64,000 nucleotides of DNA from Nitrospira defluvii (GCF_905220995.1 NZ_CAJNBJ010000001.1:1-64000); one strand, 5' to 3'; positions 1 through 9,635 are shown, numbered from the stretch's first letter. Notes: generated by a model from the sequence alone, not told the origin. Numbers and translations are program-made.

Positions 1-22
1 GCTCAAATTTCGCCTTCGCCAT
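1..22 (-). CDS. tuf: Elongation factor Tu, N-terminal fragment (cut by window edge)
   Basis: Only the first seven codons are in the window. Read on the minus strand they give MAKAKFE, the usual bacterial EF-Tu N-terminus. EF-Tu delivers aminoacyl-tRNA to the ribosome. The gene lies directly downstream of tRNA-Thr, tRNA-Gly and tRNA-Tyr genes on the same strand, which is the classic tRNA-tuf arrangement, so the assignment rests on both sequence and context. It is probably co-transcribed with the tRNAs from the promoter at 757-785. Confidence 0.85.
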
Positions 23-123
23 GATTCACTCCTTTTCTCAGAACACTGTTTTCCGGAATCCGACTCGTATATTCCGATGCCACCGGCGAGCAAACAGAGA
101 CTTTCCCCTGATACACACGGCCC

Positions 124-199
124 TGGAGCCCACGACGCGGATCGAACGCGTGACCTCGTCCTTACCAAGGACGTGCTCTACCAACTGAGCTACGTGGGC
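124..199 (-). tRNA. tRNA-Thr (anticodon GGT)
   Basis: The minus strand folds as a cloverleaf: acceptor GCCCACG pairs with CGTGGGC, the anticodon loop is TTGGTAA (anticodon GGT), and the T-loop is TTCGATC. The discriminator is T and CCA is encoded (124-126). It is the last tRNA before tuf, about 100 nt upstream of its start codon. Confidence 0.97.
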
Positions 200-269
200 C
201 CTCACTTCTCATAGCCGTCATCCGCTTCAGGCACTCTCTGCCCGCCTCTGTGGTCGAGCACGCTGGAGT

Positions 270-344
270 TGGAGCGGGCGATGGGATTTGAACCCACGAC
301 AGCCAGCTTGGAAGGCTGGAACTCTACCACTGAGCTACGCCCGC
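270..344 (-). tRNA. tRNA-Gly (anticodon TCC)
   Basis: The acceptor stem GCGGGCG/CGCCCGC, anticodon stem CCAGC/GCTGG with loop CTTCCAA (anticodon TCC), and a TTCAAAT T-loop are all present on the minus strand. CCA is encoded. It lies between tRNA-Tyr and tRNA-Thr in the tRNA-tuf transcript. Confidence 0.97.
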
Positions 345-490
345 CTCCGACAAACCCACCAACGCTTCGACAATCTCTCGGTCTAGCCCTTCGCCAAGAA
401 TTCGGCACAATGGCACATCGTTCGCAATGCGCTATTCCGTCCATCGAGCGCACAGTCCGCGCGCGCGACCCACATTCCCCAGACTCAGTT

Positions 491-576
491 TGGTGGGCAG
501 GCAAGGGTTCGAACCTTGGAAGCCATAAGGCAGCAGATTTACAGTCTGCCCCCTTTGTCCACTTGGGTACCTGCCC
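491..576 (-). tRNA. tRNA-Tyr (anticodon GTA)
   Basis: This is a class II tRNA with a long variable arm. The acceptor GGGCAGG pairs with CCTGCCC, the anticodon stem CAGAC encloses a loop carrying GTA, and the T arm is CAAGG-TTCGAAC-CCTTG. Discriminator A and CCA are encoded at 491-494. It is the first gene of the Tyr-Gly-Thr-tuf cluster. Confidence 0.96.
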
Positions 577-756
577 GCTAGATATGCATTCCCAAACTTG
601 AGCGATCAGTCTTCGTTTCAGAAAAAACTAGAGCCAGAGCCGTTTCATTCCGCGTTCGGAGAATGAAAGTAAGCCCCACCACACACAGGGTCCCAGCAAA
701 ATGGCATGACTGGAGCGCTGCTAAAATGAGGATTGACCTGGCTTTGAAAGCAGCCG

Positions 757-785
757 ATTTTATTTGCGACGCATTCTAATGTCAA
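757..785 (-). promoter_or_regulatory. Sigma-70 promoter for the tRNA-tuf cluster
   Basis: On the minus strand there is a perfect TTGACA (780-785), a 17-nt spacer and TAAAAT (757-762). It faces tRNA-Tyr with a leader of about 170 nt. A consensus -35 box and ideal spacing suit a strong stable-RNA/tuf promoter. Confidence 0.8.
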
Positions 786-812
786 GGGGGTATGTTCTAT
801 GCAGGAACAATT

Positions 813-1760
813 CTAGTGAGCCGCCGGTTCGGCGCAGACACCTGACACCCTCTGGAACGGTCGAGAGCGCTCCAGCACCTGCTCGGCCTGCCGAATCATA
901 TCCGAAGAATTCCCCAACACGTCCCGCATCAGGGTCGATAACTCGGGCGCTGACAGCCGAAACTCAGGCGCCAAAAATCGTTTGCGAGCCATCGCCTTCT
1001 CTCCCGGATCTTCGGGCTCATAGTACCCCGTGAGCACGGCATCCTGCTCTGCCTGATCAAGTCGAGCGATCCAGGCAGACACATTGCCGGTCCGCCCTGA
1101 CGCCCGATGTTTGCGCGTCCCCTTCGCCTCCACTTCCAGCTGCGTCCACACGGCCCAGCCGATGAACAACGCCCAGGTCTCGTTGAGGACTTCCCACGAT
1201 TCCACTTCGCTCAGAAATCGCTCTTCTTTCAGCCCCTTCTTCTGAAGCACCGGCGTAATCAGGACCTGCTGGTACCGACAGCGCTGCTGCTCATGGGCGA
1301 AGGCGAGGAACGAAGCATGTGCCTTCGATGGTGCGGACTCGTGCTCAACAAAGTCTAGGTATGCATGAAACAATTCGTGGTATAGGGTCTCCAGTTCTTT
1401 ATGCGTCATTTTCCGCAGGGGGCGCAGGGTTCGGCCGGCGCCATTCAGGGAGAGGGAGCGATCCAACACCATCCGATGCTCGACGGGGTGGTATTCCGCA
1501 GCAAACGCGTGCAGATCTTCAAACTCGAAAGCGACGAACTGCTCAGGGATCTCCTCCAGAAATCGGGTTGGCAGATGGAGCGCTCTCGCCTCGGCCACCA
1601 ATGCACGCCAGAGCCGTGAGGAATCGGGAGCAGGCGCCACCGCACCAACTGTGACCGGGCCGGACAGCCCCACCCCCCATACCATCCCAAGCGCTGCCGC
1701 AACAAGCATTCGGGCCATCGAGCGTGTGGAGGATTGCAACGTTTTCATCATGGTGAGCAT
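813..1760 (-). CDS. Secreted hypothetical protein with an HExxH motif
   Basis: The protein has 315 residues with an N-terminal hydrophobic segment (about residues 17-40) that looks like a signal peptide. The middle contains YHELFHAYLDFVE, in which HELFH fits the HExxH zinc-protease signature. About 70 residues later NETWALFIGW could supply a third metal ligand, as in gluzincins, but that is inference. I do not recognise the family. It could be a membrane-associated metallopeptidase or a non-catalytic relative. The start is uncertain because several Met codons precede the hydrophobic stretch. Confidence 0.7.
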   Translation of the reverse strand: MLTMMKTLQSSTRSMARMLVAAALGMVWGVGLSGPVTVGAVAPAPDSSRLWRALVAEARALHLPTRFLEEIPEQFVAFEFEDLHAFAAEYHPVEHRMVLDRSLSLNGAGRTLRPLRKMTHKELETLYHELFHAYLDFVEHESAPSKAHASFLAFAHEQQRCRYQQVLITPVLQKKGLKEERFLSEVESWEVLNETWALFIGWAVWTQLEVEAKGTRKHRASGRTGNVSAWIARLDQAEQDAVLTGYYEPEDPGEKAMARKRFLAPEFRLSAPELSTLMRDVLGNSSDMIRQAEQVLERSRPFQRVSGVCAEPAAH

Positions 1761-1812
1761 CGCAAGAATTTGGTTGGAGAAACTTACCCGACGCAGCAGT
1801 CAGGAAAGCAAC

Positions 1813-3840
1813 TTAAATGTACCGGTCGTAACCGCGCCCCCAGTCATGCCCGTGCCCTTCCTCGATCAGGGCAAGCGTTTCAAACACCTGCGGCGACACG
1901 TGATCCAGAAACCGCGAGGGCTTCGAGAGCAGCATGCCTGAACTTTTGTCATATACATTGATCGGATAGGTCAGGAACAAGTGGCGCTTCGCCCGCGTCA
2001 CGGCCACATACATCAAGCGCCGCTCCTCCTCCAACTCTTCATCGCTATTGAACGAAAACACAGAAGGGAACTTGCCGTCCACCACCCACAACACGAACAC
2101 ACATTGCCACTCCAGCCCTTTCGCGGAATGGATCGTCGAGAGCACCACCTGCTCGTCATCTCGGCCCACGGGCTCAACTTCGCTGGCACTGCCGTCCGGG
2201 GGGGCCAATGCCAAATCGGCCAAGAATTCCGTCAGACCGGGATAACTTTCGGCAATGGTGTGCAGATGATCCAGATCCCGAATCCGCTTGGGATAGTCAT
2301 CATGATGATCTTTCAGGATGGGCAGATAGTATTCATACACCCGATTAACCTGCTCTGTCGGACTGAGGTCGTCACTGACGGTCAGATTCTCGAGCACATC
2401 GGCCAGCGCACTGAGCCCTTTTCCTGAACGTCCGCTGGAGCTTCGCAAGACCTGATACGGATTTGTCATCCGCACCATAGCCGCCACGAGATCCTGCGCC
2501 TTCTTCGGCCCAACCCCCTCGACCAACATCAATACCCGATGCCAACTCACGGCATCCTGCGGATTCACCACCACGCGCAGGTGAGCCAGGAGATCTTTGA
2601 CATGGGCCGCCTCGATAAACTTGATTCCGCCGCGCTTCACAAACGGCAGCCCGCAACGCGACAATTCGATTTCCAGATCGAACGAGTGGAAACTGGAGCG
2701 AACCAGGATGGCAATCTCGTTCAGCGGGACACCTTCCTCTCGCAGTTCCAGGATCTTCTGGGCGACGAACCGCGATTGCGCATGTTCGCCGGCCGCCTCG
2801 ACCAATGCCGGCAACGGTCCGTCCAGCTTGCGGGTGAACAAGTGCTTCGTATACTTCTCAGGCGCCTCCTGAATGATTTCATTCGCCAGGCTGAGAATCG
2901 GCTGGGTACTCCGGTAGTTTTCCTCCAGCTTATAGATCGTCGCACCAGGGAACCAGGAGGGAAATTCCATGATATTGCGGAAGGTGGCGCCGCGGAACGC
3001 ATAAATCGACTGCGAATCATCTCCAACCACCGTGACATTGTCGTGGGTGGTCGCCAACTTCCTAATGAGTTCGGCCTGCAGGCGATTCGTATCCTGATAC
3101 TCATCCACCAAAATGTAGCGGAACTGCTGCGAAATGGTCAGTCGCGTCTGTTCATCCTTCGTCAATACTTCGCGCAACAGAACCAGAAGATCGTCATAAT
3201 CAAGCAATTGACGTTGCCGCTTTGCAAGCTGGTACGCTCGCTGCAGTTTGCCCAGCGCCTCCAGATGATCCGCAAAATGGGAAAACTCGTCGAGCACAAC
3301 CTCTTCCAACCCGCGCAACGTATTTTCACACTTGCTGTAAATCTCCGCGATGGTACCCTTGCGAGGGAACCGCTTGTCTTTTTCATTCAGGCCAAGCTGG
3401 ACGCGCAAGAGCGCGATCAAATCTTCGGCATCGCCTCGATCCATGATGGTGAAGCCCGGCTCGATCCCCAACACTCTTCCGTACCGCCGTAACAACATAT
3501 TGGCAACCGAGTGAAAAGTGCCGCCGCACACCCGCTGGCTGCGCGAGCCGATCAACGCACCGACGCGCTCCAGCATTTCTTCTGCGGACTTGCGCGTGAA
3601 GGTCAAGAGCAGTATATGGGAAGGGTCCACACCGGACTCGATCAGGTAGGCGACTCGGTGCACGAGGGTCCGCGTTTTTCCGCTACCCGCCCCGGCAATC
3701 ACCAGCGCAGGACCGTCTACCGCCGTCACAGCCGCGTACTGTTGCGCATTGAGCTCTTTGGCATAATCCAGGGAGAGCTTTGGCCCCTGGTTCTGATCAA
3801 GGGTCCGCTTGAGAATATAGGGTTTAATGATTCGGTCCAT
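1813..3840 (-). CDS. UvrD/PcrA-family ATP-dependent DNA helicase
   Basis: This is a superfamily 1A 3'-5' helicase, probably acting in repair or replication restart. Visible motifs are the Q-motif region LNAQQYAAVTA, Walker A GAGSGKT, motif Ia LTFTRKSAEEM, motif II VDEYQDTN, motif III VGDDSQSIYAFRGA, motif IV NYRST, motif V STIHSAKGLEW and motif VI VAVTRAKRHL, in the correct order. About 675 residues is normal for PcrA/UvrD. I chose MDRIIKPY (3840) as start, since homologues of this type begin there as far as I recall. An upstream in-frame ATG at 3897 with a GGTGG box is possible. Confidence 0.92.
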   Translation of the reverse strand: MDRIIKPYILKRTLDQNQGPKLSLDYAKELNAQQYAAVTAVDGPALVIAGAGSGKTRTLVHRVAYLIESGVDPSHILLLTFTRKSAEEMLERVGALIGSRSQRVCGGTFHSVANMLLRRYGRVLGIEPGFTIMDRGDAEDLIALLRVQLGLNEKDKRFPRKGTIAEIYSKCENTLRGLEEVVLDEFSHFADHLEALGKLQRAYQLAKRQRQLLDYDDLLVLLREVLTKDEQTRLTISQQFRYILVDEYQDTNRLQAELIRKLATTHDNVTVVGDDSQSIYAFRGATFRNIMEFPSWFPGATIYKLEENYRSTQPILSLANEIIQEAPEKYTKHLFTRKLDGPLPALVEAAGEHAQSRFVAQKILELREEGVPLNEIAILVRSSFHSFDLEIELSRCGLPFVKRGGIKFIEAAHVKDLLAHLRVVVNPQDAVSWHRVLMLVEGVGPKKAQDLVAAMVRMTNPYQVLRSSSGRSGKGLSALADVLENLTVSDDLSPTEQVNRVYEYYLPILKDHHDDYPKRIRDLDHLHTIAESYPGLTEFLADLALAPPDGSASEVEPVGRDDEQVVLSTIHSAKGLEWQCVFVLWVVDGKFPSVFSFNSDEELEEERRLMYVAVTRAKRHLFLTYPINVYDKSSGMLLSKPSRFLDHVSPQVFETLALIEEGHGHDWGRGYDRYI

Positions 3841-3966
3841 GTTGGCGTCCGACTGGGCGGTGAGGCGCAAGACGTGAGCGGTCGGGCTGTATAACATACC
3901 ACCGGCTGCCTTGCAACGACAGGGGCCTGGCGGTGCAGTTATGATCGACTGTCACTGAGGAATACA

Positions 3967-3995
3967 TTGGACCTGTAAATCGAGTCGTATATAAT
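3967..3995 (+). promoter_or_regulatory. Sigma-70 promoter upstream of the 4022 gene
   Basis: TTGGAC (3967-3972), a 17-nt spacer and a perfect TATAAT (3990-3995) sit 27 nt before the ATG at 4022. They are divergent from the helicase gene. The predicted transcript would have a short leader containing the AGAGGA ribosome-binding site. Confidence 0.65.
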
Positions 3996-4021
3996 GCCGA
4001 CCCAGTAGAGGACCTACGATT

Positions 4022-4858
4022 ATGCCGACCAAACCACATCCCTTCGCACAACAGATGCAAACCGTAGCGGAGCTCATGCTCGCTGTCTCAGGAGAGTCCG
4101 TCTCGGTAATCAAACGGGCGGCGCCGGAGCAGGCGTTGAAGTTGAAGAGCCAGGACGAATGGGGAATTTATCTCGAGTTTTTGCGGGCCATGTTCAACCT
4201 CACCGATCGGGTTTCTGCACTGCACATTCCCCTAAAAGAACAGCCACAGTTCATGGACGAGTTGACTGACACCGTGATCGATCAGCTCAAGAAGGCATTG
4301 GAGCCGGCATTTGGCGCCGGCAACGATCAGATGGAAATCGTCATGACGATCGGCACTGCCGTGTCCGAAAGCCGCCAGACATACGAACGCTACCGGTTTT
4401 TAGTCACGGAGGACAGCAAAGCCAAGAACGACATGTACCAGGATTTCAGCGACCGCGTTGCTCGTGCGGTAGGAGCTCCCGGAAACCCCAAGGTCACCGC
4501 CGCTGCGACCCTTTGCATTGCCGCCGTGCTTCCTGCCCTCACGGGTATTTTTGAAGGACAGGCGCCCCCGGTCACGGCCGATGCCACATCCGGAGCAACA
4601 GCGGACAGCACAAGCGTTCCCCCCAGGGGGGCCACAGGCGCCGACATTAAACTCGTCAGTGTCATGTCCAGCATCAAAGGTGAAGAAGTCGAAACACGAT
4701 GGGGGCTCCATCCGCGTTTCCGGCAAGATCTCACCCAGGAAGAGGCGAAACAGCTGACAGCGACGATGAATCGGGTGGCCAAGATTCTCGGAGAGCGCTA
4801 CGCGGCCGTCGCCTTTTCTGACCAGTGGGCATCCTGGCACAAAGCCGGACATGCCTGA
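4022..4858 (+). CDS. Hypothetical protein
   Basis: A 278-residue protein without a signal peptide. The N-terminal two thirds is mostly helical and charged. A hydrophobic stretch ATLCIAAVLPALTG is followed by a Ser/Thr/Ala-rich linker and a C-terminal region beginning KLVSVMSSIKGEEVETRWG. I do not recognise the family. The start is supported by AGAGGA 8-9 nt upstream and by a strong promoter at 3967-3995. The phosphorylase gene follows about 70 nt downstream on the same strand, so co-transcription is possible. Confidence 0.7.
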   Translation: MPTKPHPFAQQMQTVAELMLAVSGESVSVIKRAAPEQALKLKSQDEWGIYLEFLRAMFNLTDRVSALHIPLKEQPQFMDELTDTVIDQLKKALEPAFGAGNDQMEIVMTIGTAVSESRQTYERYRFLVTEDSKAKNDMYQDFSDRVARAVGAPGNPKVTAAATLCIAAVLPALTGIFEGQAPPVTADATSGATADSTSVPPRGATGADIKLVSVMSSIKGEEVETRWGLHPRFRQDLTQEEAKQLTATMNRVAKILGERYAAVAFSDQWASWHKAGHA

Positions 4859-4927
4859 CGAAGCGTTCCAGAAGCGAAACCCGTCGGTTCTTTCCTCACC
4901 CATCGATTATCATTCCATGGAGGCGTC

Positions 4928-7087
4928 GTGCAAGCACCCGATCACATTCATCCCCCTCAAGATTCGGTTCCTCAAAACCTCCATCGGCTGGGCGAACTGG
5001 CGCGGAATCTGTGGTGGAGCTGGAATCAGCCGGCACGACAACTGTTCGAGTCGATCGACCCGACCCTGTGGTTTCTCACGCACCACAATCCGGTCCAGCT
5101 ACTGACCGGGGTAAAGCCGGAACGCTTTACCGCATTGGCCAACGACCCCACCTTCGTACGGCAATATTCCGCCGTGCTTCGCAGCTTCGATCAGTATATG
5201 AGTGATAAGAGCACCTGGGCTGCCACGGAGTTCCCGACGCTCCAGAACTCTCCGATCGCCTACTTTTCTGCAGAATTTGGTCTTCATATCTCCATCCCGA
5301 TCTATAGTGGAGGCCTTGGCATCCTGGCCGGAGACCACTGCAAGGAAGCCAGCGATCTGGGCATTCCACTGGTTGGCATCGGCTTCATGTATCCGCAGGG
5401 GTACTTTAAGCAACGCATCAACCCGGAGGGATGGCAGGAGGCCACCTATGTCCCGTTCAATCGACACGATTCACCGATTCACCAGGCCCTGACGCCGACA
5501 GGTGTCCCCTGTTCGATCAAGGTGGAAATCGGGCACCGTCAGGTGACGGTGCTGGTGTGGCAGGTTCGCACCGGTCGCATGTCCCTGTATTTGATCGACA
5601 CGGATGTCGCCGACAACACACCGGAGGATCGCGCCCTCTCTGCACGGTTGTACGGTGGGGATCAGGAGATCCGGCTCTGCCAGGAATTTCTCCTAGGCAT
5701 CGGCGGTGTGCGAATCCTCCGAGCGTTAGGCATCAATCCCGCCGTGTGGCATTGCAATGAAGGCCATTCCGCCTTCCTCACGCTGGAGCGCATCCGCGAG
5801 TTCGTCACCTCCGGTCAGAGCCACGCTGAAGCCAGCGACCTCGTCAGGCAGAGCACGGTCTTTACCACCCATACACCAGTCCCTGCTGGTCATGACATCT
5901 TTCCTTTTCACCTGATGGATCGGTATTTCCACAACTACTGGGGCCAACTCGGCCTGTCGCGCGAAGAGTTCCTCCGTCTTGGTGAAACACCGGAAAGTGC
6001 TGGACACGGTTTCAATATGACGGCTCTCGCCATGCGCCTCTCCGCTCACGTCAACGGAGTGAGCCGCGAGCACGGGCGCGTCTCCCGGCAAATGTGGCAA
6101 CACCTCTGGCCAGGCCTGGCGCAAGACTTGGTCCCCATCCGAAGTCTCACCAACGGCATTCACGCACCCACATGGATCTCACCAGAAGCCAATTCCCTCT
6201 ATGCCAAGTACCTCAGCCCAGACTGGGCGGAGCGGGTTGACGATCCAACCATCTGGCAACGGGTCGCAGATCTGCCGGACGATGCGCTCTGGGCCGTTCG
6301 ACAAACAACCAGGCGTAAACTCATGCGGTTTATTCGAGAACGGGCCAGGGACGGCTGGATTCGCGGCCATCTCCAACCGATGCAGGCGCTTGCGAGAGGG
6401 ACATTGTTGGATCCGGAAGCTCTGACCATCGGATTTGCCAGACGATTCGCCACCTACAAGCGCGCAACGCTCTTATTCCGCGACCTGGAGCGTCTCAAAC
6501 AATTGCTCCACAACCGGTGGCGGCCCGTTCAAATCATCTTTGCCGGCAAAGCCCATCCCGCCGATGAACCAGGACGGTATTTTATTCATGAAGTCCTGAA
6601 CTTTTGTAACGATCACAAACTGGGCGGCCATATCGCCTTCCTGGAAGACTATGACATGCACATGGCCAAATACTTAGTCCAAGGAGTCGATGTGTGGCTG
6701 AATACTCCCCGCGCGCCGCTTGAGGCGAGCGGGACCAGCGGACAGAAGGCGGCCCTGAATGGAGTCATTAACCTCAGCGTGCTGGATGGCTGGTGGCAGG
6801 AAGGATATAACGGCGCGAACGGCTGGGGCATCCAACCATTGCCTGAAGGAACCGACACTCAGGCACAGGATGCGCACGATGCCGAACAGCTCTTTCGCCT
6901 GCTGGAACAAGAAGTCGTCCCACTGTTCTATCAACGCGATCTTGATGGCATTCCGCGCGGCTGGCTGCACATTGTCAAAGAAAGCATCAAGACCGTTGCT
7001 CCCCGTTTTTGCACCAAGCGCATGGTCAAGGAATATATGAGGCAGCTGTATGCACCAGCCACTGCGCGCACTCCGAGCAAGTGGTAG
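4928..7087 (+). CDS. glgP: Alpha-glucan (glycogen/starch) phosphorylase, GT35
   Basis: It releases glucose-1-phosphate from alpha-1,4-glucan ends using pyridoxal phosphate. The 719-residue protein has the DUF3417-like N-terminus (LGELARNLWWSWN) seen in the short bacterial alpha-glucan phosphorylase subfamily. It also has FSAEFGLHISIPIYSGGLG near residue 115. The PLP-lysine loop EASGTSGQKAALNG places the likely Schiff-base lysine at about K607. Start is GTG at 4928. MalQ at 30892 would act on the same polymer, although the genes are not adjacent. A HEAT-repeat gene begins two bases after its stop codon. Confidence 0.93.
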   Translation: MQAPDHIHPPQDSVPQNLHRLGELARNLWWSWNQPARQLFESIDPTLWFLTHHNPVQLLTGVKPERFTALANDPTFVRQYSAVLRSFDQYMSDKSTWAATEFPTLQNSPIAYFSAEFGLHISIPIYSGGLGILAGDHCKEASDLGIPLVGIGFMYPQGYFKQRINPEGWQEATYVPFNRHDSPIHQALTPTGVPCSIKVEIGHRQVTVLVWQVRTGRMSLYLIDTDVADNTPEDRALSARLYGGDQEIRLCQEFLLGIGGVRILRALGINPAVWHCNEGHSAFLTLERIREFVTSGQSHAEASDLVRQSTVFTTHTPVPAGHDIFPFHLMDRYFHNYWGQLGLSREEFLRLGETPESAGHGFNMTALAMRLSAHVNGVSREHGRVSRQMWQHLWPGLAQDLVPIRSLTNGIHAPTWISPEANSLYAKYLSPDWAERVDDPTIWQRVADLPDDALWAVRQTTRRKLMRFIRERARDGWIRGHLQPMQALARGTLLDPEALTIGFARRFATYKRATLLFRDLERLKQLLHNRWRPVQIIFAGKAHPADEPGRYFIHEVLNFCNDHKLGGHIAFLEDYDMHMAKYLVQGVDVWLNTPRAPLEASGTSGQKAALNGVINLSVLDGWWQEGYNGANGWGIQPLPEGTDTQAQDAHDAEQLFRLLEQEVVPLFYQRDLDGIPRGWLHIVKESIKTVAPRFCTKRMVKEYMRQLYAPATARTPSKW

Positions 7088-7088
7088 C

Positions 7089-8492
7089 ATGATCGTCGGG
7101 AAGTCGCTCTTCGCAAAAACTGGATTGCTGTCCATTCGTGGAATTCCAGTTGGTTTCCTGCTGATCGCCTTCAGCGGCGCACTCCCGGTGGCGGCGGCTG
7201 CACCACCTCCGAAATCCACACCCACCGCGATAGAGCGGGAGGCCATGGCGCTGTACCAAGCCTCAGAATTCAACCGCGTCATTGATCTACTTCAGCAGGT
7301 CCCCGCCGGCCAGGAGCCTGGTCGCGAGGTCATCAGGTATGGGCTCCTGAGTCAGCTCAAACTGGGGAAACCCGAGGAAGCATGGAAGCTCTATCCTAAA
7401 CTCGTCACGGCAAATCACCCGGACGAAACGGCTTTACTGCGAGACATCGCGCGAGGGTTCATTCTTTCCCGCGTCCGAGATCCGCAGGAGCATATTCGGA
7501 TTGCCGCTTACACGGCGTTGGCGGAAATGGGAGAGGGCGAGACGTTGCCGCTCCTCGAGGATGGTCTTCTGGATTCGTCGGCGCTTGTCCGTGCGAGGGC
7601 AGCGGAAGCCATCGGTCGAGCTGGACTAGCGGAACGCTCGGCTGCACTCAAGCGAGCACTTCGCGATGAAGCTCCCGGCGTGCGCATCGCCGCGATCAAC
7701 GCGCTCAGTGACGCCAAGGTCGCTGGCATTACCGATCAATTGACGGAAATCGCCCGTGTCGACGAAGGCCCCGAATCCATTTTCGCGTTCGCCGGCCTGT
7801 ACAAACTCGGGCGAACCGACGTACTAATCGACATCTTCAGTGCCGTGACGTTGCCGGACCCAGAGGTACGAATGGCGGCATTGGGAGTACTTGGGCGCTT
7901 GCGTCGGCCAACCAGTCTGTCGATTCTCAGTCAGGCCGTGTACGATCCTCACCCAGCCGTCCGAGCATTTGCGGCGGGATCCCTTGGGGAATTCGGTAGC
8001 GTTGAAGGCATTGCACCACTGACCCATGCCCTAGGTGATGAAAACCCGCGAGTTCGCGCAATCGCCCTTTCCAGCCTCGGCCGCTTGGGCGTCGCTGACA
8101 CCAGAAGCGTTATTCAGCCGCTCCTGCGAGATGCTGATGAACATGTCCGGATCAGTGCGGTGGAAGCCCTGCTTCGATTAGGTGATGCCAGTGCCGTGTT
8201 GAATGCGGCAGATCTCGCACGGCATCCCGACCCTTCCGTGCGTGGCGATGTCGCGCACGCCCTCGCAGTCGCAACGGCTCCTAATGCTCTCCCAATCCTT
8301 GAGTTGCTCCTCCGGGATCAACAACCACTCCCTCGCCTCATGGCCGCCAGAGCCCTTGGCAAATCCCCACTCAAATCGCTGGTTCCCGCCCTAAAGATTG
8401 GCCTCCAGGATTCGGATGCAGCCGTCCGAATTACTTCCGCCGGCAGTCTGATCCATGTCTTGTCACGCAAAGAAAAAGCGAGGAGCCGTTAG
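7089..8492 (+). CDS. Secreted HEAT-repeat protein
   Basis: From the ATG at 7089, one base after the phosphorylase stop, the protein has a signal-like hydrophobic segment (VGFLLIAFSGALPVAAAA). A roughly 100-residue region that may be TPR-like follows, then at least eight HEAT/PBS-lyase-type repeats. These recur about every 30 residues with PxVRAxAAxALG-type cores, such as DPHPAVRAFAAGSLGEFG and DENPRVRAIALSSLGRLG. Such alpha-solenoids mediate protein-protein contacts, and no catalytic residues are visible. The tight spacing suggests translational coupling to glgP. An upstream in-frame ATG at 7050 exists but would overlap glgP. Confidence 0.82.
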   Translation: MIVGKSLFAKTGLLSIRGIPVGFLLIAFSGALPVAAAAPPPKSTPTAIEREAMALYQASEFNRVIDLLQQVPAGQEPGREVIRYGLLSQLKLGKPEEAWKLYPKLVTANHPDETALLRDIARGFILSRVRDPQEHIRIAAYTALAEMGEGETLPLLEDGLLDSSALVRARAAEAIGRAGLAERSAALKRALRDEAPGVRIAAINALSDAKVAGITDQLTEIARVDEGPESIFAFAGLYKLGRTDVLIDIFSAVTLPDPEVRMAALGVLGRLRRPTSLSILSQAVYDPHPAVRAFAAGSLGEFGSVEGIAPLTHALGDENPRVRAIALSSLGRLGVADTRSVIQPLLRDADEHVRISAVEALLRLGDASAVLNAADLARHPDPSVRGDVAHALAVATAPNALPILELLLRDQQPLPRLMAARALGKSPLKSLVPALKIGLQDSDAAVRITSAGSLIHVLSRKEKARSR

Positions 8493-8741
8493 AATCAGAG
8501 GCCCGCGCGGGTAGCCGGATTAACTGATGAAAGCTTCATTGGTGGCCGTGACGTCGGGAATTGGACGGGTCAGAAACGGGAAGCCGCCAACCCAATGAGA
8601 ACGGCAGTGATCATTCCCAGGACGTGGGAGTGCGAGCAAGGACAGACATTATGCAGAGTTGCCGATAAAGGATGGTCGGACCACCGGCTTTCGGAAAAAT
8701 GCTGAGAGAGTTAACTTCAGACCAACTCGACGAACACCGAT

Positions 8742-9572
8742 TCACACCGCTGCCGGTTGCTTCTTCCACTTCGCAAGGATGCGTTCAACCCGCATCTTTA
8801 CGACCATATCACTGTCCTTCAACAAGGGCTTAATCGCTTCACGACCACGCTCATCACCGATGGCTTCGAGCGCCGCGGCCGCAGTAAGACGTGTGAACCA
8901 GTCTTTATTCTGCAACATCTCGATCAGAGGATCGATGGCTTCAGGCGACTTGATCCGGCCCAGTGCGATCACCGCCTGCTTCCGTACTAATTCCTCCTTA
9001 TCCTTCAAGGCTTTGATCAACCCGGGCAAGGCCGGCTCACCGAGGTTGACTAAGGCATCCGTCGCATCCTCCATGAACTCATCGTTCCGCAGTTGCTGCA
9101 TCAGTGGTTCCAGGACTCGCTCATCGCGGATTTTACCCAGAGCCATAATGGCGGACTTTCGCACATCCCAATCACGGAGAAGCTTGAGCAGCACTTCAAC
9201 GGCGGGAGATCCGATCTGCCCGATCCCTTCGATTGCCACTTCCCGCACCTGCCAATCACCGTCACGAAGGGCAGCAGCAAGTGGTTCCACGCAACGCTCA
9301 TCGCCCATTTCTCCTAGCGTGATTGCAGCTTCCCGCCTCACAACCCAGTCTGGATCCTTGAGAAGGTCGATCTGAATATCGATTTCATCTTTGACCTTCT
9401 CTTCTTCGAGCACCACCTCCTGCGTAGGCTCAGTGAGTTCCTGCTCACTCGCTGATGTATCCAAGGACGCCGCAAGTTCGTCTGAGACTTGATCTGTCAA
9501 CGCCTCATCTGCAACCTGCCCGACAGGGGAAACAGCCTGGGCCTGTTGCTCATTTTCACCAGCATGTTCCAT
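8742..9572 (-). CDS. Cytosolic HEAT-repeat protein with acidic N-terminus
   Basis: A 276-residue protein. The first 75 residues are acidic and Glu/Gln-rich (low complexity). The rest is about six HEAT/PBS-lyase repeats of 31 residues (DPDWVVRREAAITLGEMGD, DGDWQVREVAIEGIGQIG). No signal peptide is visible, unlike the convergent HEAT gene at 7089. The start follows an AAGGAAG ribosome-binding site. It probably acts as a scaffold or adaptor, and the partner is unknown. Convergent placement of two HEAT genes may reflect an old duplication. Confidence 0.85.
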   Translation of the reverse strand: MEHAGENEQQAQAVSPVGQVADEALTDQVSDELAASLDTSASEQELTEPTQEVVLEEEKVKDEIDIQIDLLKDPDWVVRREAAITLGEMGDERCVEPLAAALRDGDWQVREVAIEGIGQIGSPAVEVLLKLLRDWDVRKSAIMALGKIRDERVLEPLMQQLRNDEFMEDATDALVNLGEPALPGLIKALKDKEELVRKQAVIALGRIKSPEAIDPLIEMLQNKDWFTRLTAAAALEAIGDERGREAIKPLLKDSDMVVKMRVERILAKWKKQPAAV

Positions 9573-9635
9573 ATTCTTTCTTCCTTAGTTCAGCAGGAGC
9601 GCGCTCGAGCTTAAATAGTTCAATCCGCAAGCAGA

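Noticed and set aside
269-601. Open frame of 110 codons on the plus strand
   Set aside because: It runs antisense through the tRNA-Gly and tRNA-Tyr genes; the protein has no coherent features.
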